Below are positions 33,536 through 49,017 of a stretch of 64,000 nt of DNA, piece by piece (the stretch's first letter is position 1; every line of letters begins with the position of its first letter). The stretch is from Anastatus disparis. Taxonomy: Eukaryota; Arthropoda; Insecta; Hymenoptera; Eupelmidae. The notes below the pieces were generated by a model, which was not told the origin of the DNA, did no database searches, and saw nothing but the letters and a program-made list of their open reading frames with translations. The stretch spans positions 27,501 to 91,500 of the forward strand of contig JAFFSR010000397.1 in assembly GCA_017163975.1 (NCBI GenBank), in the 5' to 3' direction. The position numbers were made by a program, and so were the translations under genes.

Positions 33536-33779
33536 TTGTTATCAAATTATAGCATTTTAAATAATAACAGCTTTGTACGTTCTTTATGTTACTCTATTGT
33601 ATTAAACATGTACATTATTGTTTGATGAAAGTAATTTCGTTGAAACTTATGAACTTTTTGATTTATCTACTATAAATTTTTTTTTATTTTACACAATTTT
33701 AAAACATTAGTTTCAGTTAAACTAATCAATTTTTTTTACTTGTTCATAAAAATTAGAATTTTGGCTTCAAGCTTCTGCC

Positions 33780-34807
33780 TTGAAAAAAATGAACGGTCTA
33801 ACTGAACGTGATCGCATTACTATTCTTATGATGAGAGGGTGGGGAGACAGACATCGATCACATAACGAGGTAGCAACTTTGTTCGGTAACATTTTTAGGG
33901 TTTATGTTACAGGTGTTTCAAGGGCAACTGTAGGAAAAACTATAACACGCTTTGAAACAACTGGTACTGTTAAAAATCGACCTAAATCTGGAAGACCTGC
34001 AACTGCAGCAAATAAAGAAGTCTCGTTGAACGTGGCATTGTCTGTTGTTGAAAACCGGCATACATCTATTCGTTGTGTGGCAGCTGAACATGAAATTGGA
34101 ATAGGTTTTGTACACCGAATATTAAAAAGGAATATCTTTTAATTTTATATGGATGGAAGATATTCCATCCATATAAAATTCAGTTAGTTCAAGAATTGAA
34201 TGAAGACGATCCTGATCGTAGACTAGAATCCTGTGAGTTAATAATGAATAGAATAAATGCTGCACCTAACTTTTTGAATAATATTGTATTTTCAGATGAA
34301 GCTAAGCTTCAGATGAAATATAAATCGACATAACTGAAGGTTTTGGTCAGATCATAAGCCTCATTGGATGTTGAAAGCGAGTACGCAATACCCTCGAAAG
34401 TTGAATGTTTGGGCAGGTATGATTGATAATACTTTGATAGGTCCTTTTTTATTGAAGGGAATTTGAATGCCAAAATTTATGAAGAAATGTTAAGAAATCA
34501 AATAATACCAGCTATACAGGCAATTGCTGGTGAAAATATGGGTAGTATTTATTTTCAGCAAGATGATGCTGCACCACATTATGCGCGATACGTACGCACA
34601 TACTTAAATCAAGTCTTTAATGGACGATGGATAGGAAGAAGAGGCGCCATTGAATGGCCTACACGATCGCCTGATCAGTCTCCACTCGACTTCTTTTTGT
34701 GGGACTACTTAAAAAGTAGAGTTTATGTTCCACTACCTGCATATTTAGATGTAATGCAGCGTCGTATTGTTCAAGAGACTGCTTTAATCGACCAAGATGT
34801 TATTTAA
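33780..34807 (+). pseudogene. Mariner transposase relic, DD41D spacing
   Basis: Codes for a cut-and-paste transposase of the IS630/Tc1/mariner superfamily. The N-terminal paired-like HTH region (33780-34142) includes LTERDRITILMMRGW, GVSRATVGKTITRFETTG and the linker RPKSGRP. The catalytic part reads FSDEAK (first Asp, 34295-34297), RFWSDHKPHWM, NVWAGMID, YFQQDDAAPHYA (second Asp, 34562-34564) and RSPDQSPLDFFLWDYLKS (third Asp, 34688-34690). I count 41 residues between the second and third Asp, matching the DD41D group. Lesions: a 28-bp templated inverted insertion at about 34134-34162, a TGA before RFWSD, and a frameshift near 34460. All three catalytic Asp codons remain. Flanked by matching TIRs, so it is the element's own gene. 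Confidence 0.9.
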
Positions 34808-35289
34808 AGTGCAGTCCAATCATTTCACTTTCGTCTAAGTTACTGTCAACTCTAAAACGGAAGATAATTTGAACATAAACTATAAAAGAAAGAATAAATA
34901 CATAAAAAAGCTGATAATTTATTTAAATCTATTACACTCTGCTTATCATCATTATGAAAATTAAATACAAAAGTTATAAATATAATAAAGATGATATACA
35001 GTAAAAGCAAATCTTAGAAAATGAAATTACAGAAAATTACAGTTAAATAAAAAAAATAAACCAAAAAAATATTTAAACAAAATTGTTTAAAAATATAAAA
35101 TGAAAAAAAATTGAAAAATAAAATTAAAAAAAAATTCAAAATAAAAAATAAAAGAAAATGGAGTCAAAAGCTGACACGTCCTCGTCGTGACTCTGTTTAT
35201 ACTGAGATCAGCTACATATGCCCTACTGAAGTTTAAATATACCTGCTAAAGTTATAATATTTTATCTTCGAATACAAAAAAAATATAGC
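34808..35289. other. Mariner 3' non-coding, A-rich
   Basis: Very A-rich sequence between the transposase stop and the right subterminal repeat. Nothing else recognised. Confidence 0.6.
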
Positions 35290-35722
35290 TTATAATAACC
35301 TGAAGAAATAACTTTGGAGTCAAAGCCAAGATCACCTGTTAATTTCTTGGACCATATCAAAGCAAACTGTACGATGACGTTCTGTAATCTATTTTATAAC
35401 GCGATCTGCTTCAATTTTTCTATCTAAACTTCAAATGACCTTCATGTGACCCCTAGTGGGTAATTTTGACCCACGGTCAAATACGTATCTGGATAAAATT
35501 TCCCGATCTCTTTATTTCCGGAGTCAAAATTAGAGGTTTCCATTTGAAAAAAAGAATTTGACCCTGAAATAATTTTGAAAAATAACTTTGAGGTCAAAGC
35601 CAAGGTCATTTGTTGATTCCTTGGATCGAACCTAACAACTTTTGTCTAAAACATTTTCTCGGGAAATGCGATTCTGAAAAGTTATTCAGGAGAATCCATT
35701 CTTATGGAACACCTTGTATATA

Positions 35723-36651
35723 TGGGTGAAATTCAAAAAGTTGTCAAAATCATGTTTTTTAAAAACTAAAAAAAAATTCCTAAATTTTACTTGATATTTT
35801 TTAATATGTTTATCAATACTATAAATAAGAAGAAAACAATAATGGGCGAGCTGTATTTCAATTTTGGGAATATAACATGTGTAAATGTAAATAAACTTAT
35901 AAAGTGTGACACGAGGACACTTTTTTTCTTTTGTATATATTAAAAGTGATTACTTGGCGAGTAATATATATAATAACAAATGTATTTCACAGTCAATTTA
36001 AAGCTCTTAAAGCCTACTTTCTTTTCTCGTAGTCCAAATCCTGATTAAATTTTTTTTTCGTTAAGAAAATTAGCGTTACACGAAGACATTCGAAAAGGTA
36101 CGTTTTTTATGGTTTGATTTAAATATATTTTCTCACCATATATAAAACCTTTTACATTAATAACTCTTTTAATTACTAAAATACATAATAATTTTTATAT
36201 TTGACGATATTCAGCTCTTATTATTTGACTTCTTGAATGATTTTCACGATAAACTATTAAAAGTGTGACACGAGAACAAAAAAATTGTCGTAACTTTGAC
36301 GTCAGTTTTGAATACATTTTATTAAGTTATTGTATTTCTACACCCCACCATTAGATTCTTTATTTAAAAATCTTCAAAAATCATTACAGTAAAATTTTAA
36401 TAACTATGTATTTAGATACTTTTTATTTTGAAAACAAAATACTTGTACGCTCCGAACGCGTGATATGAGGACATTTTTGTTTATTTTTCTTATTTATTCC
36501 TTTGGATTAGTCATTTAATCAAAGTTTTAATGGTTGAACAAATTGATTAGGATTATTACTAGCTAATTGTTCGGTTTAGACACGTACATATTATTTACAT
36601 AAAAAGTTATTATGTATAAACACCTATTTTAAATTTTTTGAATTTCACCCA
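35723..36651. mobile_element. 929-bp TIR element abutting the mariner
   Basis: GGGTGAAATTCAAAAA at 35723 is mirrored by TTTTTGAATTTCACCC ending at 36650/36651, with TAT/ATA immediately outside each end. Four dispersed internal motifs of the type GTGTGACACGAGGACA occur at about 35906, 36073, 36262 and 36461. No coding capacity. It starts 7 bp beyond the mariner end, inside the same TATATA stretch. Confidence 0.8.
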
Positions 36652-37279
36652 TATAGTAAAAAGATTTCTAAATTTCAGTGAAAATTTTTTTTATATATCT
36701 TATATATTTATATATCTAATAAGTCAAAAAGATATCAAAAAGGAATCATACCAAAATAATCCTATAAATCTTAATACATAAATGAACGTTATAATATATC
36801 AAATATAATATTAACAAAATTTTTATCAATAGTAATTATTTAAAAAATTTTTCATCATTTTAAATTTATTATAACTTAATGATCATTAATATCATTTAAA
36901 TAATAATAAGTTCTTTTTTTATTCATATTTAGTACAATATCAATATTTTTATTCATATACAATACATAAAATTAATCATATTACAAATATATAACATGAT
37001 ATTATATGATCTGTAAAACAAAGTGGTTTTTAGGGCTCCTCGCAAGGTTTTCCACTCATCAAAAAATCTAATGCGCCGTAAGGTACCTCTATATTTCACA
37101 CAGTTAAAATGCATTAATTAAATTGAAAATTATATTTAATACGTGAATTAAATTATTTTAATATTAGAATAACGAAAAGTTATTTTTTTATATAATATCA
37201 CGTAGCAGTCTACTTCTGATTGCTGTAAAAATATTTCCGGAGTACTCTGTAATGGTGTCAGAGTACTCAATTGATTGAG
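36652..37279. other. AT-rich spacer, no recognised gene
   Basis: Nothing supported. Confidence 0.5.
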
Positions 37280-37530
37280 TATTAAAACTCCTCCCTTCAG
37301 AAGCTCAATTAAAATAACTCGTGCTATTCGAGTAACTCGAGCCATTCGAGTAACTCGGGACATTTGAGTACTCGAGCCATTCGAGTAATTTGAGTCCTTT
37401 GAGTAACTCACATTTTTTCGAGTAGTTCGTATTTTTCGAGTAGTTTGGATTTTTTCGAGTACTCGACTCGAACTCAAAGAAAAAACTCAACTCGACTCGA
37501 GCTCGAATATTCGAGTATTTGCACACCCCT
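37280..37530. repeat. CTCGAGTA-type minisatellite
   Basis: Irregular short repeats of TCGAGTAACTCGAGCCATT, GAGTACTCGA and TTTTTCGAGTAGTT with many CTCGAG palindromes. It ends in gtatttgcacacccct. The two overlapping minus ORFs here (Ser/Asn/Tyr-rich) are repeat translations. Confidence 0.8.
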
Positions 37531-37596
37531 ATTTTTTAATAGATATAACACCTGTGGCATTCGGCAAAGGAGGATAAGTATTAATAAATAATATAT

Positions 37597-37597
37597 C

Positions 37598-37641
<44 letters not shown>

Positions 37642-37712
37642 GACGTTTTTATTTTATTTATTAGTATATTATTCACCTAGGGTATATAAACGAAAAATGT
37701 CTTAAATCGTGT

Positions 37713-37780
<68 letters not shown>
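37597..37780. repeat. Two (TA)n tracts
   Basis: TA runs at about 37597-37639 and 37717-37780 with a short linker between. Confidence 0.95.
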
Positions 37781-37784
<4 letters not shown>

Positions 37785-38335
37785 AGTGTCCTTATGACGA
37801 TTTTTTGCAAAAAAGACATTGAATATTGAATATAAATATATATATTTTCATGTATGATTTATTTTTCATATTGAAATTAAATTCTACATGAAAATATATA
37901 TTTCAAATTGTCATAACTCCTTATTGGTGACTTTTTCTTACACAATCAAAAACTTATTATGAAGTTAATAATAAATAGAAGATAATAAGCCCTCGAAAAG
38001 CAATTTCTGAAGTGGCAAACAATGAGTAATTTCAATTACCATGTAATACATGTAAGAACCAATAGAAAAACTCAAAATGAAGGTCTGCAAAAAAATCATG
38101 CTGATTCTCCTCTTCATTTACAACAAGAAGTATTTTTATGAATTTCTCTCTAAAACATCAGGATTTTCAGAAAAATAATCATAAAGTTAGTACTTTTCAA
38201 AAATTTTGAAAAATTTCCAAATTTCAAGGATCTATGGCTCTTGATTCTTCCAATCTAAATCCTTGAAAATTTTTCAGCGATTTTTATGTTTTTGCTCTCT
38301 CGGCGTGAAATGTCCCATATATATATATTAGTCAT
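37781..38335. other. Unassigned AT-rich DNA
   Basis: No gene. Contains a short inverted pair, aatatatatattttcatgta / catgaaaatatatattt, around 37830-37905. Confidence 0.45.
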
Positions 38336-38485
38336 AAACGGATCTTGGTTGTATTAAGGAGATTTATCGACGAGACCAATGTTTGTTGCTTAGGTTATAG
38401 TCGGCTGAGGGCACCCGGACTACTGCCTAAGCAAAAAACAATGGACTGAAAGATAAGTCTCCTTATTGCGTCCAAGATGTGTAGA
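38336..38485. repeat. ~150-bp imperfect hairpin (MITE-like)
   Basis: Arms GGATCTTGGTTGTATTAAGG and CTTATTGCGTCCAAGATG pair imperfectly, with inner cattgTTTTTTGCTTAGG-type pairing (tttgttgcttagg / cctaagcaaaaaac). Confidence 0.7.
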
Positions 38486-39058
38486 TGACTTTATGTCAAC
38501 AAAGGTCGTATGAGGAACTACATCAATATAAATTTAATTTATTTTGTTACGCTTAAAATTGTGTTAATATTATTTTTTAATTCGTTGTTTTATTTTAAAA
38601 TCGCGTTGCGTTAAGTATCGACAAGAGAAGCAACGTTAAGAGTAAGATAAAAGGAGGAGAGAGAGAGAGAGTGTGTGTGCACGCAACGCGAACGTTTTAA
38701 CGCTCCCCACTCTACAAGTTTTAGCATTTAGAAGAGAGAGAGAGAGAAAAAGAGTTCAGCGCGCTGGCCAATCACTGCCTTTCTCATTTCACAACTTGTG
38801 GAATTGGAAATACTTCTATGTAGCGTCAGAAGAGTATCTATCGTTACTAACTTTAAAAAGAAAGTTTATTCGTTGTCTCAGCGCAGGTTTTCACGTGTAT
38901 TGCAGACTACTGAATCATATCACGCTTTGAAGAGCTTAGTAGGACGCATTATATGGCTTAGTGAGATCTAAATAATTACCAATATAAACCACCATATATA
39001 AGATGTCTATATGATATGTGCGTGCTCCATGGATATTACCCCGAATACGACCTTCTGT

Positions 39059-39060
<2 letters not shown>
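38486..39060. other. Unassigned DNA with GA/GT microsatellite
   Basis: A (GA)n(GT)n tract lies at about 38656-38680 and another GA tract at 38732-38747. The 85-aa ORF at 38673-38930 overlaps them and shows no domain. Confidence 0.45.

Positions 39061-39108
<48 letters not shown>
39061..39108. repeat. (TA)n microsatellite
   Basis: About 24 TA units. The 82-aa minus ORF across it is spurious. Confidence 0.95.
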
Positions 39109-39116
<8 letters not shown>

Positions 39117-39654
39117 TTTATAAATATATATATATGAATTTTATGAATACAATACCTGTAAACAATAACAATTAAATTATACAAACAATTTTTTAAAAAA
39201 TAATAACTGTAATATCTAAATTTTTATATAAAATATACAAACAATTTTAAAAAAAATAATAACTATAATATCTATTTTTTTATATAAATTATATGAAAAA
39301 ATTGATATTAAAAATATTTTATATAATTTTTGTTTTATAATTTATGTTTTATTTAAAATATAAAAAATATATATTAAAATTTAATTTTTTATACTATTTT
39401 AAATAATTTTAAAAATTGTTTTTTATAATCATTTAAAAATAAAGAAAATAAATATTTTAAAAATAAAATTTTTGCATTTATTCTAGCATTAATTAATTTT
39501 AATACTATAAATTATATATTATTATTATGAGTTTTAAGTCTTTAGATTTATAAAATTATTTTATTATGATTCCTTTTTTATATTTTTTTAGACTTAATTT
39601 TACATCAAATATGTTATTAATTTATTAATATTTAATAAATTCATTATTATAATA
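39109..39654. other. Extremely AT-rich DNA
   Basis: More than 85 percent A+T by eye, with a local duplication, tatacaaacaatttt...aaaaataataactataatat, at 39178-39275. No gene. Confidence 0.5.
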
Positions 39655-39890
39655 TAGGGGGGCAGTGGAGGGGTCGTGGGGTTGCCGTGGGGGGGGGGGG
39701 GTACTTATACCAAAAGCAACAGTAAAAAATATTGTAATATTTTAAACAATTTTACGTTGTTTTGTGGGTGGCTGTGGAGGGGCTATAGAGGGTAGTAGGG
39801 AGGGGGAGGTGGAGGGATGTGTGGGGGGGTCCGAGGGTTAATTTCTGATATAACTATATAATATAGGAAGATATATATATATATATATTG
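39655..39890 (+). repeat. G-rich repeat end with poly-G runs
   Basis: Dense G runs on the plus strand, including a 12-13 nt G run near 39690 and a GGGAGGGGGAGGTGGAGGG-like stretch near 39800, then atataactatataatatagg and (TA)n. Inverted counterpart of 29346-29580. It has the density of G tracts expected of potential G-quadruplexes. Confidence 0.7.
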
Positions 39891-44855
<4,965 letters not shown>

Positions 44856-44860
44856 CTACG

Positions 44861-44917
44861 CTACTACCCCGCCTGTAAGGTGTCCTTAACTGGGACACCT
44901 TACAGGCGGGGTAGTAG
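44861..44917. repeat. Perfect 25-bp stem hairpin
   Basis: 44861-44885 and 44893-44917 are perfect reverse complements (arm begins CTACTACCCCGCCTGTAAGG) around a 7-nt loop. It lies 7 bp after the (ATC)n array, at what seems to be the 5' end of the LINE. Confidence 0.97.
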
Positions 44918-45069
44918 CTCCACTGCGCCTAGAGCTCCCATAATGAACGAATTGTCTTTAGTCGAGTAAATGTTTTTATGTGACGTCTATTTTAACTCAA
45001 AACAAAACTAATGTGGCTAGAAATAGCCAAACCAACTATATAGATACCCGAGCTCATAGAGCACGTGGA

Positions 45070-45124
45070 ATTCCTAATCGAAGCACTGCTGAACCTCCGT
45101 AAGGCAGTGCTTCCATTAGGAATT
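45070..45124. repeat. LINE 5' UTR hairpin
   Basis: ATTCCTAATCGAAGCACTGC pairs with GCAGTGCTTCCATTAGGAAT around a 14-nt loop. It ends just before the ORF1 start codon at 45130. Confidence 0.9.
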
Positions 45125-45129
45125 TACAG

Positions 45130-46193
45130 ATGTCCTCTGAGGATACAGAGATGGAGCTGCCTCCCAGTGCGACGGCTTAGCGATCTCGAGAGGAGGACTC
45201 GAGTGAGTCAGCACACAATCTTGATACTCGTTGTCCCCTAAAGAAGACCAAAGCCGGAGACCAAAGCGGTTCTTTTAAAGTCGTCCAATATACGCAAAAC
45301 AAAAAGGCTGCCAAAAACGAAACGCAGCGGTTGCAATCGCAGACGCAGTAGCAGCAACTACAACAACAGCTAGAGCAGCAACCTAATAAGATATACCAGC
45401 AGCCAGAACATCGGCTAACATCACAGAGTAATCTGCACAACAGCTGCCAAGAAAGAAAAAGAAAGGAGGAGAAAGACCAAAAAGAGATCAGCCGCCGTCT
45501 TTATCAAGCCAGAAGAAGGCATGGCCTACAGTGATGCCCTAAAAGACATCCAGCAGAAACTCATCACAGAAAGCCTGATGAACAACATCAGAGGAATAAA
45601 GAAAACCAGGACTGGAGATGTCCTGATAGAGTTGGACTCAACTAAGGTCTCAGCGACCTTTAGTGACACGTTGAAAAGGATGGTTGGCGAAAAAAGGAAC
45701 GTTGGAGAGATCTACCCAAGAAAACGGTCGAGATAAGAGACATTGATTGCCTTGCCAGAATAAAAGAAGTAGAGACAGCTGTCAAAGCCATTTTTATAGA
45801 AACCAATAAGGAAGTGGGTGCATTTAGCGTCATAAAGCTTCGCCTGGCCATTGTTAAGATGGAACGAGAGCAGGTGACGTTCTTCCTATCGAAAAACAAA
45901 ATAAAGATCAGCTATATCAAATGCCGTACTAGAAGTTGGCAAAGAGTTCAGCGCTGTTTTAGGTGCCTGAACTACGGTCACCAGTCACGCAACTGCCAGG
46001 GGTCCAACCGTAGCAAGATAGCTTCAAGTGTGGCAAGGAAGGTCACAAGTAATCGTCCTGCACAGCTGCTGACGCTCAGTGCATTTTATGTACCAAACAG
46101 AAAGTAGGACAAGCAGAGCGGAAACACATCCCTGGATCAGGCCAGTGCAGAGTCTTTCGCGAGACTCTAGACCAAGTTAAAAGACAAAGCTAA
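45130..46193 (+). pseudogene. R1-clade LINE ORF1 (gag-like) with frame breaks
   Basis: ATG 45130 begins MSSEDTEMELPPSATA, then a TAG stop. A Gln/Lys-rich segment follows. From 45521 the frame reads MAYSDALKDIQQKLITESLM, IKKTRTGDVLIELDSTK and LKRMVGEKRNVGEIYPR, then after a break VKAIFIETNKEVGAFSVIKL. CCHC knuckles: CFRCLNYGHQSRNC at 45954-45995 (intact CX2CX4HX4C), a second readable as FKCGKEGHK-stop-SSC, and a third CILC...H...C. It ends at TAA 46191-46193. This protein binds the LINE RNA to form the transposition particle. At least two stops and two frameshifts disable this copy. The minus-strand Cys-rich 87-aa ORF here is its antisense shadow. Confidence 0.85.
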
Positions 46194-49017
46194 TAGTAGG
46201 CCATATAACGGTCCTTCAAGCCAACTTACATAAAAGTGACCTAACCAACATTCTCTTAAATCAAATCAAATTTGAGACAGAGGCTGATGTGCTCCTCATA
46301 AGCGAGCAGTATACAAAGTGGTCAGTTAAGATCTGGTTTAAAGACGAGCTTACCATGGCAGCGATCTACATAGATCCAAACAAGATCAGAGTAAATGCAA
46401 GCGGAGCTGGAAACGGCTACATGTAGGTGAAAAGCGAAAACGCTATATATGTTAGCTACTATTTCACTCCTCACACGCTGATAGATAACTTTAGGCAAAG
46501 GATGGATATGCTAGAAGACTCTGTTCGCAGAATGGGAGGCGAAATAGTAATCGCAGGCGACTTTAACGCAAAAGCGTTGAAGTGGGGAATGCCAGTGCAG
46601 GACAGGATCGGTGAATACATCATAACGATAACAAACAGACTTGGTCTAACAGTCCTAAGCATGGAAGCACTTCAACTTTCAGACGAGGCGTTAGCGGTAT
46701 GATTCCAGGTGTGTCTTTTGCATCTGAAAATCTTGCACGTCGAGTGTCAGATTGAAAGGTGCTCGAGACATTCAACAGAAGAAACCAATAGTACATCACG
46801 TTTAAAATTGGTGACAAACCTTTCTCATCGAAGCGAGACGTGGCTAGACCAATCCGATAGAACGTTGCTAAGCTGGACACAGACAAATTGTCCAAGTACT
46901 GCGGCAAACATATGATAACTCACCAGATGCAACACTCGCCACTGAAAGCGCTGATGCTACTGAGGCCCTCGTAAAAGAGACGATGAGTCTTATTCACTGA
47001 GCCCGTGCATTGATGCCGCACACGGGATCACGGCATAAAAAGCGTCTAGCGTATTGACCAAAGACGTCAACAGAGAGGTGTGGGGCTTGACCTACAAGAT
47101 TGTGACCAAGAAGATTTGCGCCGCCTCTACGTTGCCATTCGAAGAAAAGACCATGGCGAACAGCATGAACTGTCTGTTCCCAACTCATCCACTGATCGCA
47201 GAACAAGAGAATCATGGAGAATCAGGAGAGATTACACTTCTTACAAACGAGGAATTACAGATTGCCGCCAGAATGATGCAGAACAAGAAGGCACCTGACC
47301 TTGACGCGGCGGAATACCATCCGAGGTCTTTGAGTGCATAGCGGGAAAAGCACCATCTCTCTTGTTGAACATGTACAACGCACACCTCCAGACGGGTGTG
47401 TTCAGCACCCCTTGGAAGGTTGTACTAATCGATAAAAGAGAGGGGGGTGATCCCCGGCTTCAATCGTCCTACAGGCCATTGTGCATGTTGGATGATGCAG
47501 GGAATCTGCTTAAAATGCGATTACAGGGAGTTGTGCAGGCGGTTGGTGACCTCGCTGGCAACCAGTACGGTTTCCGGAAAAAGCGGTCTATCGTTAATGC
47601 AGTAAAAAAAGTAGCAAAAGTGGCGAGAGAAATATGGGCTGGAAACCATCATTCCCGTCTTATTGCATTCCTCGTCCTGCTAGATACTAAAAACGCTTTC
47701 AACTCGGCAAGGTGGCCAGATCTCCTTGCTGCGCTGAGAGCGTTTAGAGTACCAGAGTACCTTATGCGAGTGATACGGAACTACCTGAAAAACTGTATCC
47801 TCCGCTACGACACAGAAGAAGGCCGGCGTAAGAAGGACCTTAGCGCAGGTGTGGCACAGGGGTCGATCTTTGGACCAGATTTCTGGAACATCCTGTACGA
47901 CGCATTACTCAGACTTGCGATGCCGGACGGGGTGAAAATGTTTGCGTACGCCGATGATAACGCTTGAGTCAACAGCGCACGAAACGCAAAAATATCACAG
48001 CACTTACTAAACAGCCAACTGGAATGCTGAACTCTAAATGGATGATAAACCACGGTCTCAAAATTGCGATGACTAAGACAGAAATAGTGTCCTCAACCTG
48101 GAGACACATTAACATTGAGTTTTCCATGAAGGCAGGCGTGAGCGTGGTGCAGGTAAGCCGGGAGGTGGTGTATCGTAGCATAAAGTTAGATGCGAAACTA
48201 GCTTTATGCCAAAATACATCGCCTCCTTTTTTGTCGCACCTCAAATACGTTGCAAACAAAGCAATGAAGAAAACATTGCAGTTAAGTCATCTTATAGCCA
48301 ATACCAGCGGCCCAAAATCAAGCAAACGACAACTCTTAATGTCAGTGACAACGTCCATCTTATTGCACGGCTCTGAAATACGGGCTGATACAATGAGAAA
48401 GAAGACGCACCGGAAAACATTATCTACAATTCAAAGGAGAGGGACTCTCAGAGTTACCAGCGCTCATCGCACTGCTTCGGGTCCCACGGTGCTAGTCATC
48501 GCCGAAATCATCCAGATTGAATTACTGGCGATAGAACGCAAGCGAACCTATGAACGGAAGGAATAAACAGAAGAAACTGGAATAATTCAAAAGAAAGAAA
48601 GACAAGTAACCATGGAATCCTGGCAAAGAACATGGAATCAAGAGAAAGACGGCCGATGGATCTGCTAAGGAGCTGGCCTCATGTGTTGAAAGAAAACACG
48701 GAAATAATAATTATTACCTCACCTAGTTCCTCAGTAACCACGGGTATTCTTGCTCCTATCTCAATAACATGGGGAGGGCTCAGGACCCGGGATGCATCTT
48801 CTGTTTCTCTGATTGCGACGATGCGTATCATACCTTTTTCGTCTACCATCGGTAGAACGAAGAAAGAAGCCAGTTCGAGGAAATAGTCGGACAACTAACA
48901 TCGGAGACTATCGTAAACGAAATGATCTCGGCTAAAGAGAAGTGGGACGCTACGGCAAGTTTTGTCGAAAGCTTACTAGGGCAGAAAAAAACGTATTTAG
49001 ATAGGAAAATCAATTAG
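46194..49017 (+). pseudogene. R1-clade LINE ORF2 (endonuclease + RT), degenerate
   Basis: Endonuclease: VLQANLHKSDL, ADVLLISEQYTKW, and the catalytic GGEIVIAGDFNAKALKWG at about 46531-46590. Linker/finger: LQIAARMMQNKKAPDLDAAE. RT core in one open 201-codon frame (47362-47967): SYRPLCMLDDAGN, LLDTKNAFNSARW (first Asp), GVAQGSIFGPDFWN and FAYADDNA (YADD intact), after which TGA follows. C-terminal part in shifted frames ends with CIFCFSDCDDAYHTFF, a CX2C...H zinc motif, and KEKWDATASFVESLLGQKK before TAG 49015-49017. ORF2 proteins nick the target and prime reverse transcription there. Stops after the endonuclease and after YADDNA and multiple frameshifts make this copy inactive. Confidence 0.88.

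Larger units (their letters stand above)
32574..35716 (+). mobile_element. Mariner-type transposon (DD41D-like) with TA TSD
   Basis: A 3.14-kb element. Its TIRs share GTGTTCCA...AA, TCTCCTGAATAACTTTTCAG-like and CATTTTC(C/T)CG(A/G)GAAA text, starting CAGTGTTCC at 32574 and ending GGAACACCTTG at 35716, with TA on both sides (32572-32573 and 35717-35718). The interior is a decayed transposase (33780-34807) flanked by subterminal repeats: three 277-bp copies on the left and about one inverted copy on the right (35290-35600). Confidence 0.88.

Noticed and set aside
45177..45440. Cys-rich 87-aa minus-strand peptide, superficially toxin-like
   Set aside because: It is antisense to the Gln/Arg-rich part of the LINE ORF1 (CAG-rich sense strand), with no signal peptide.
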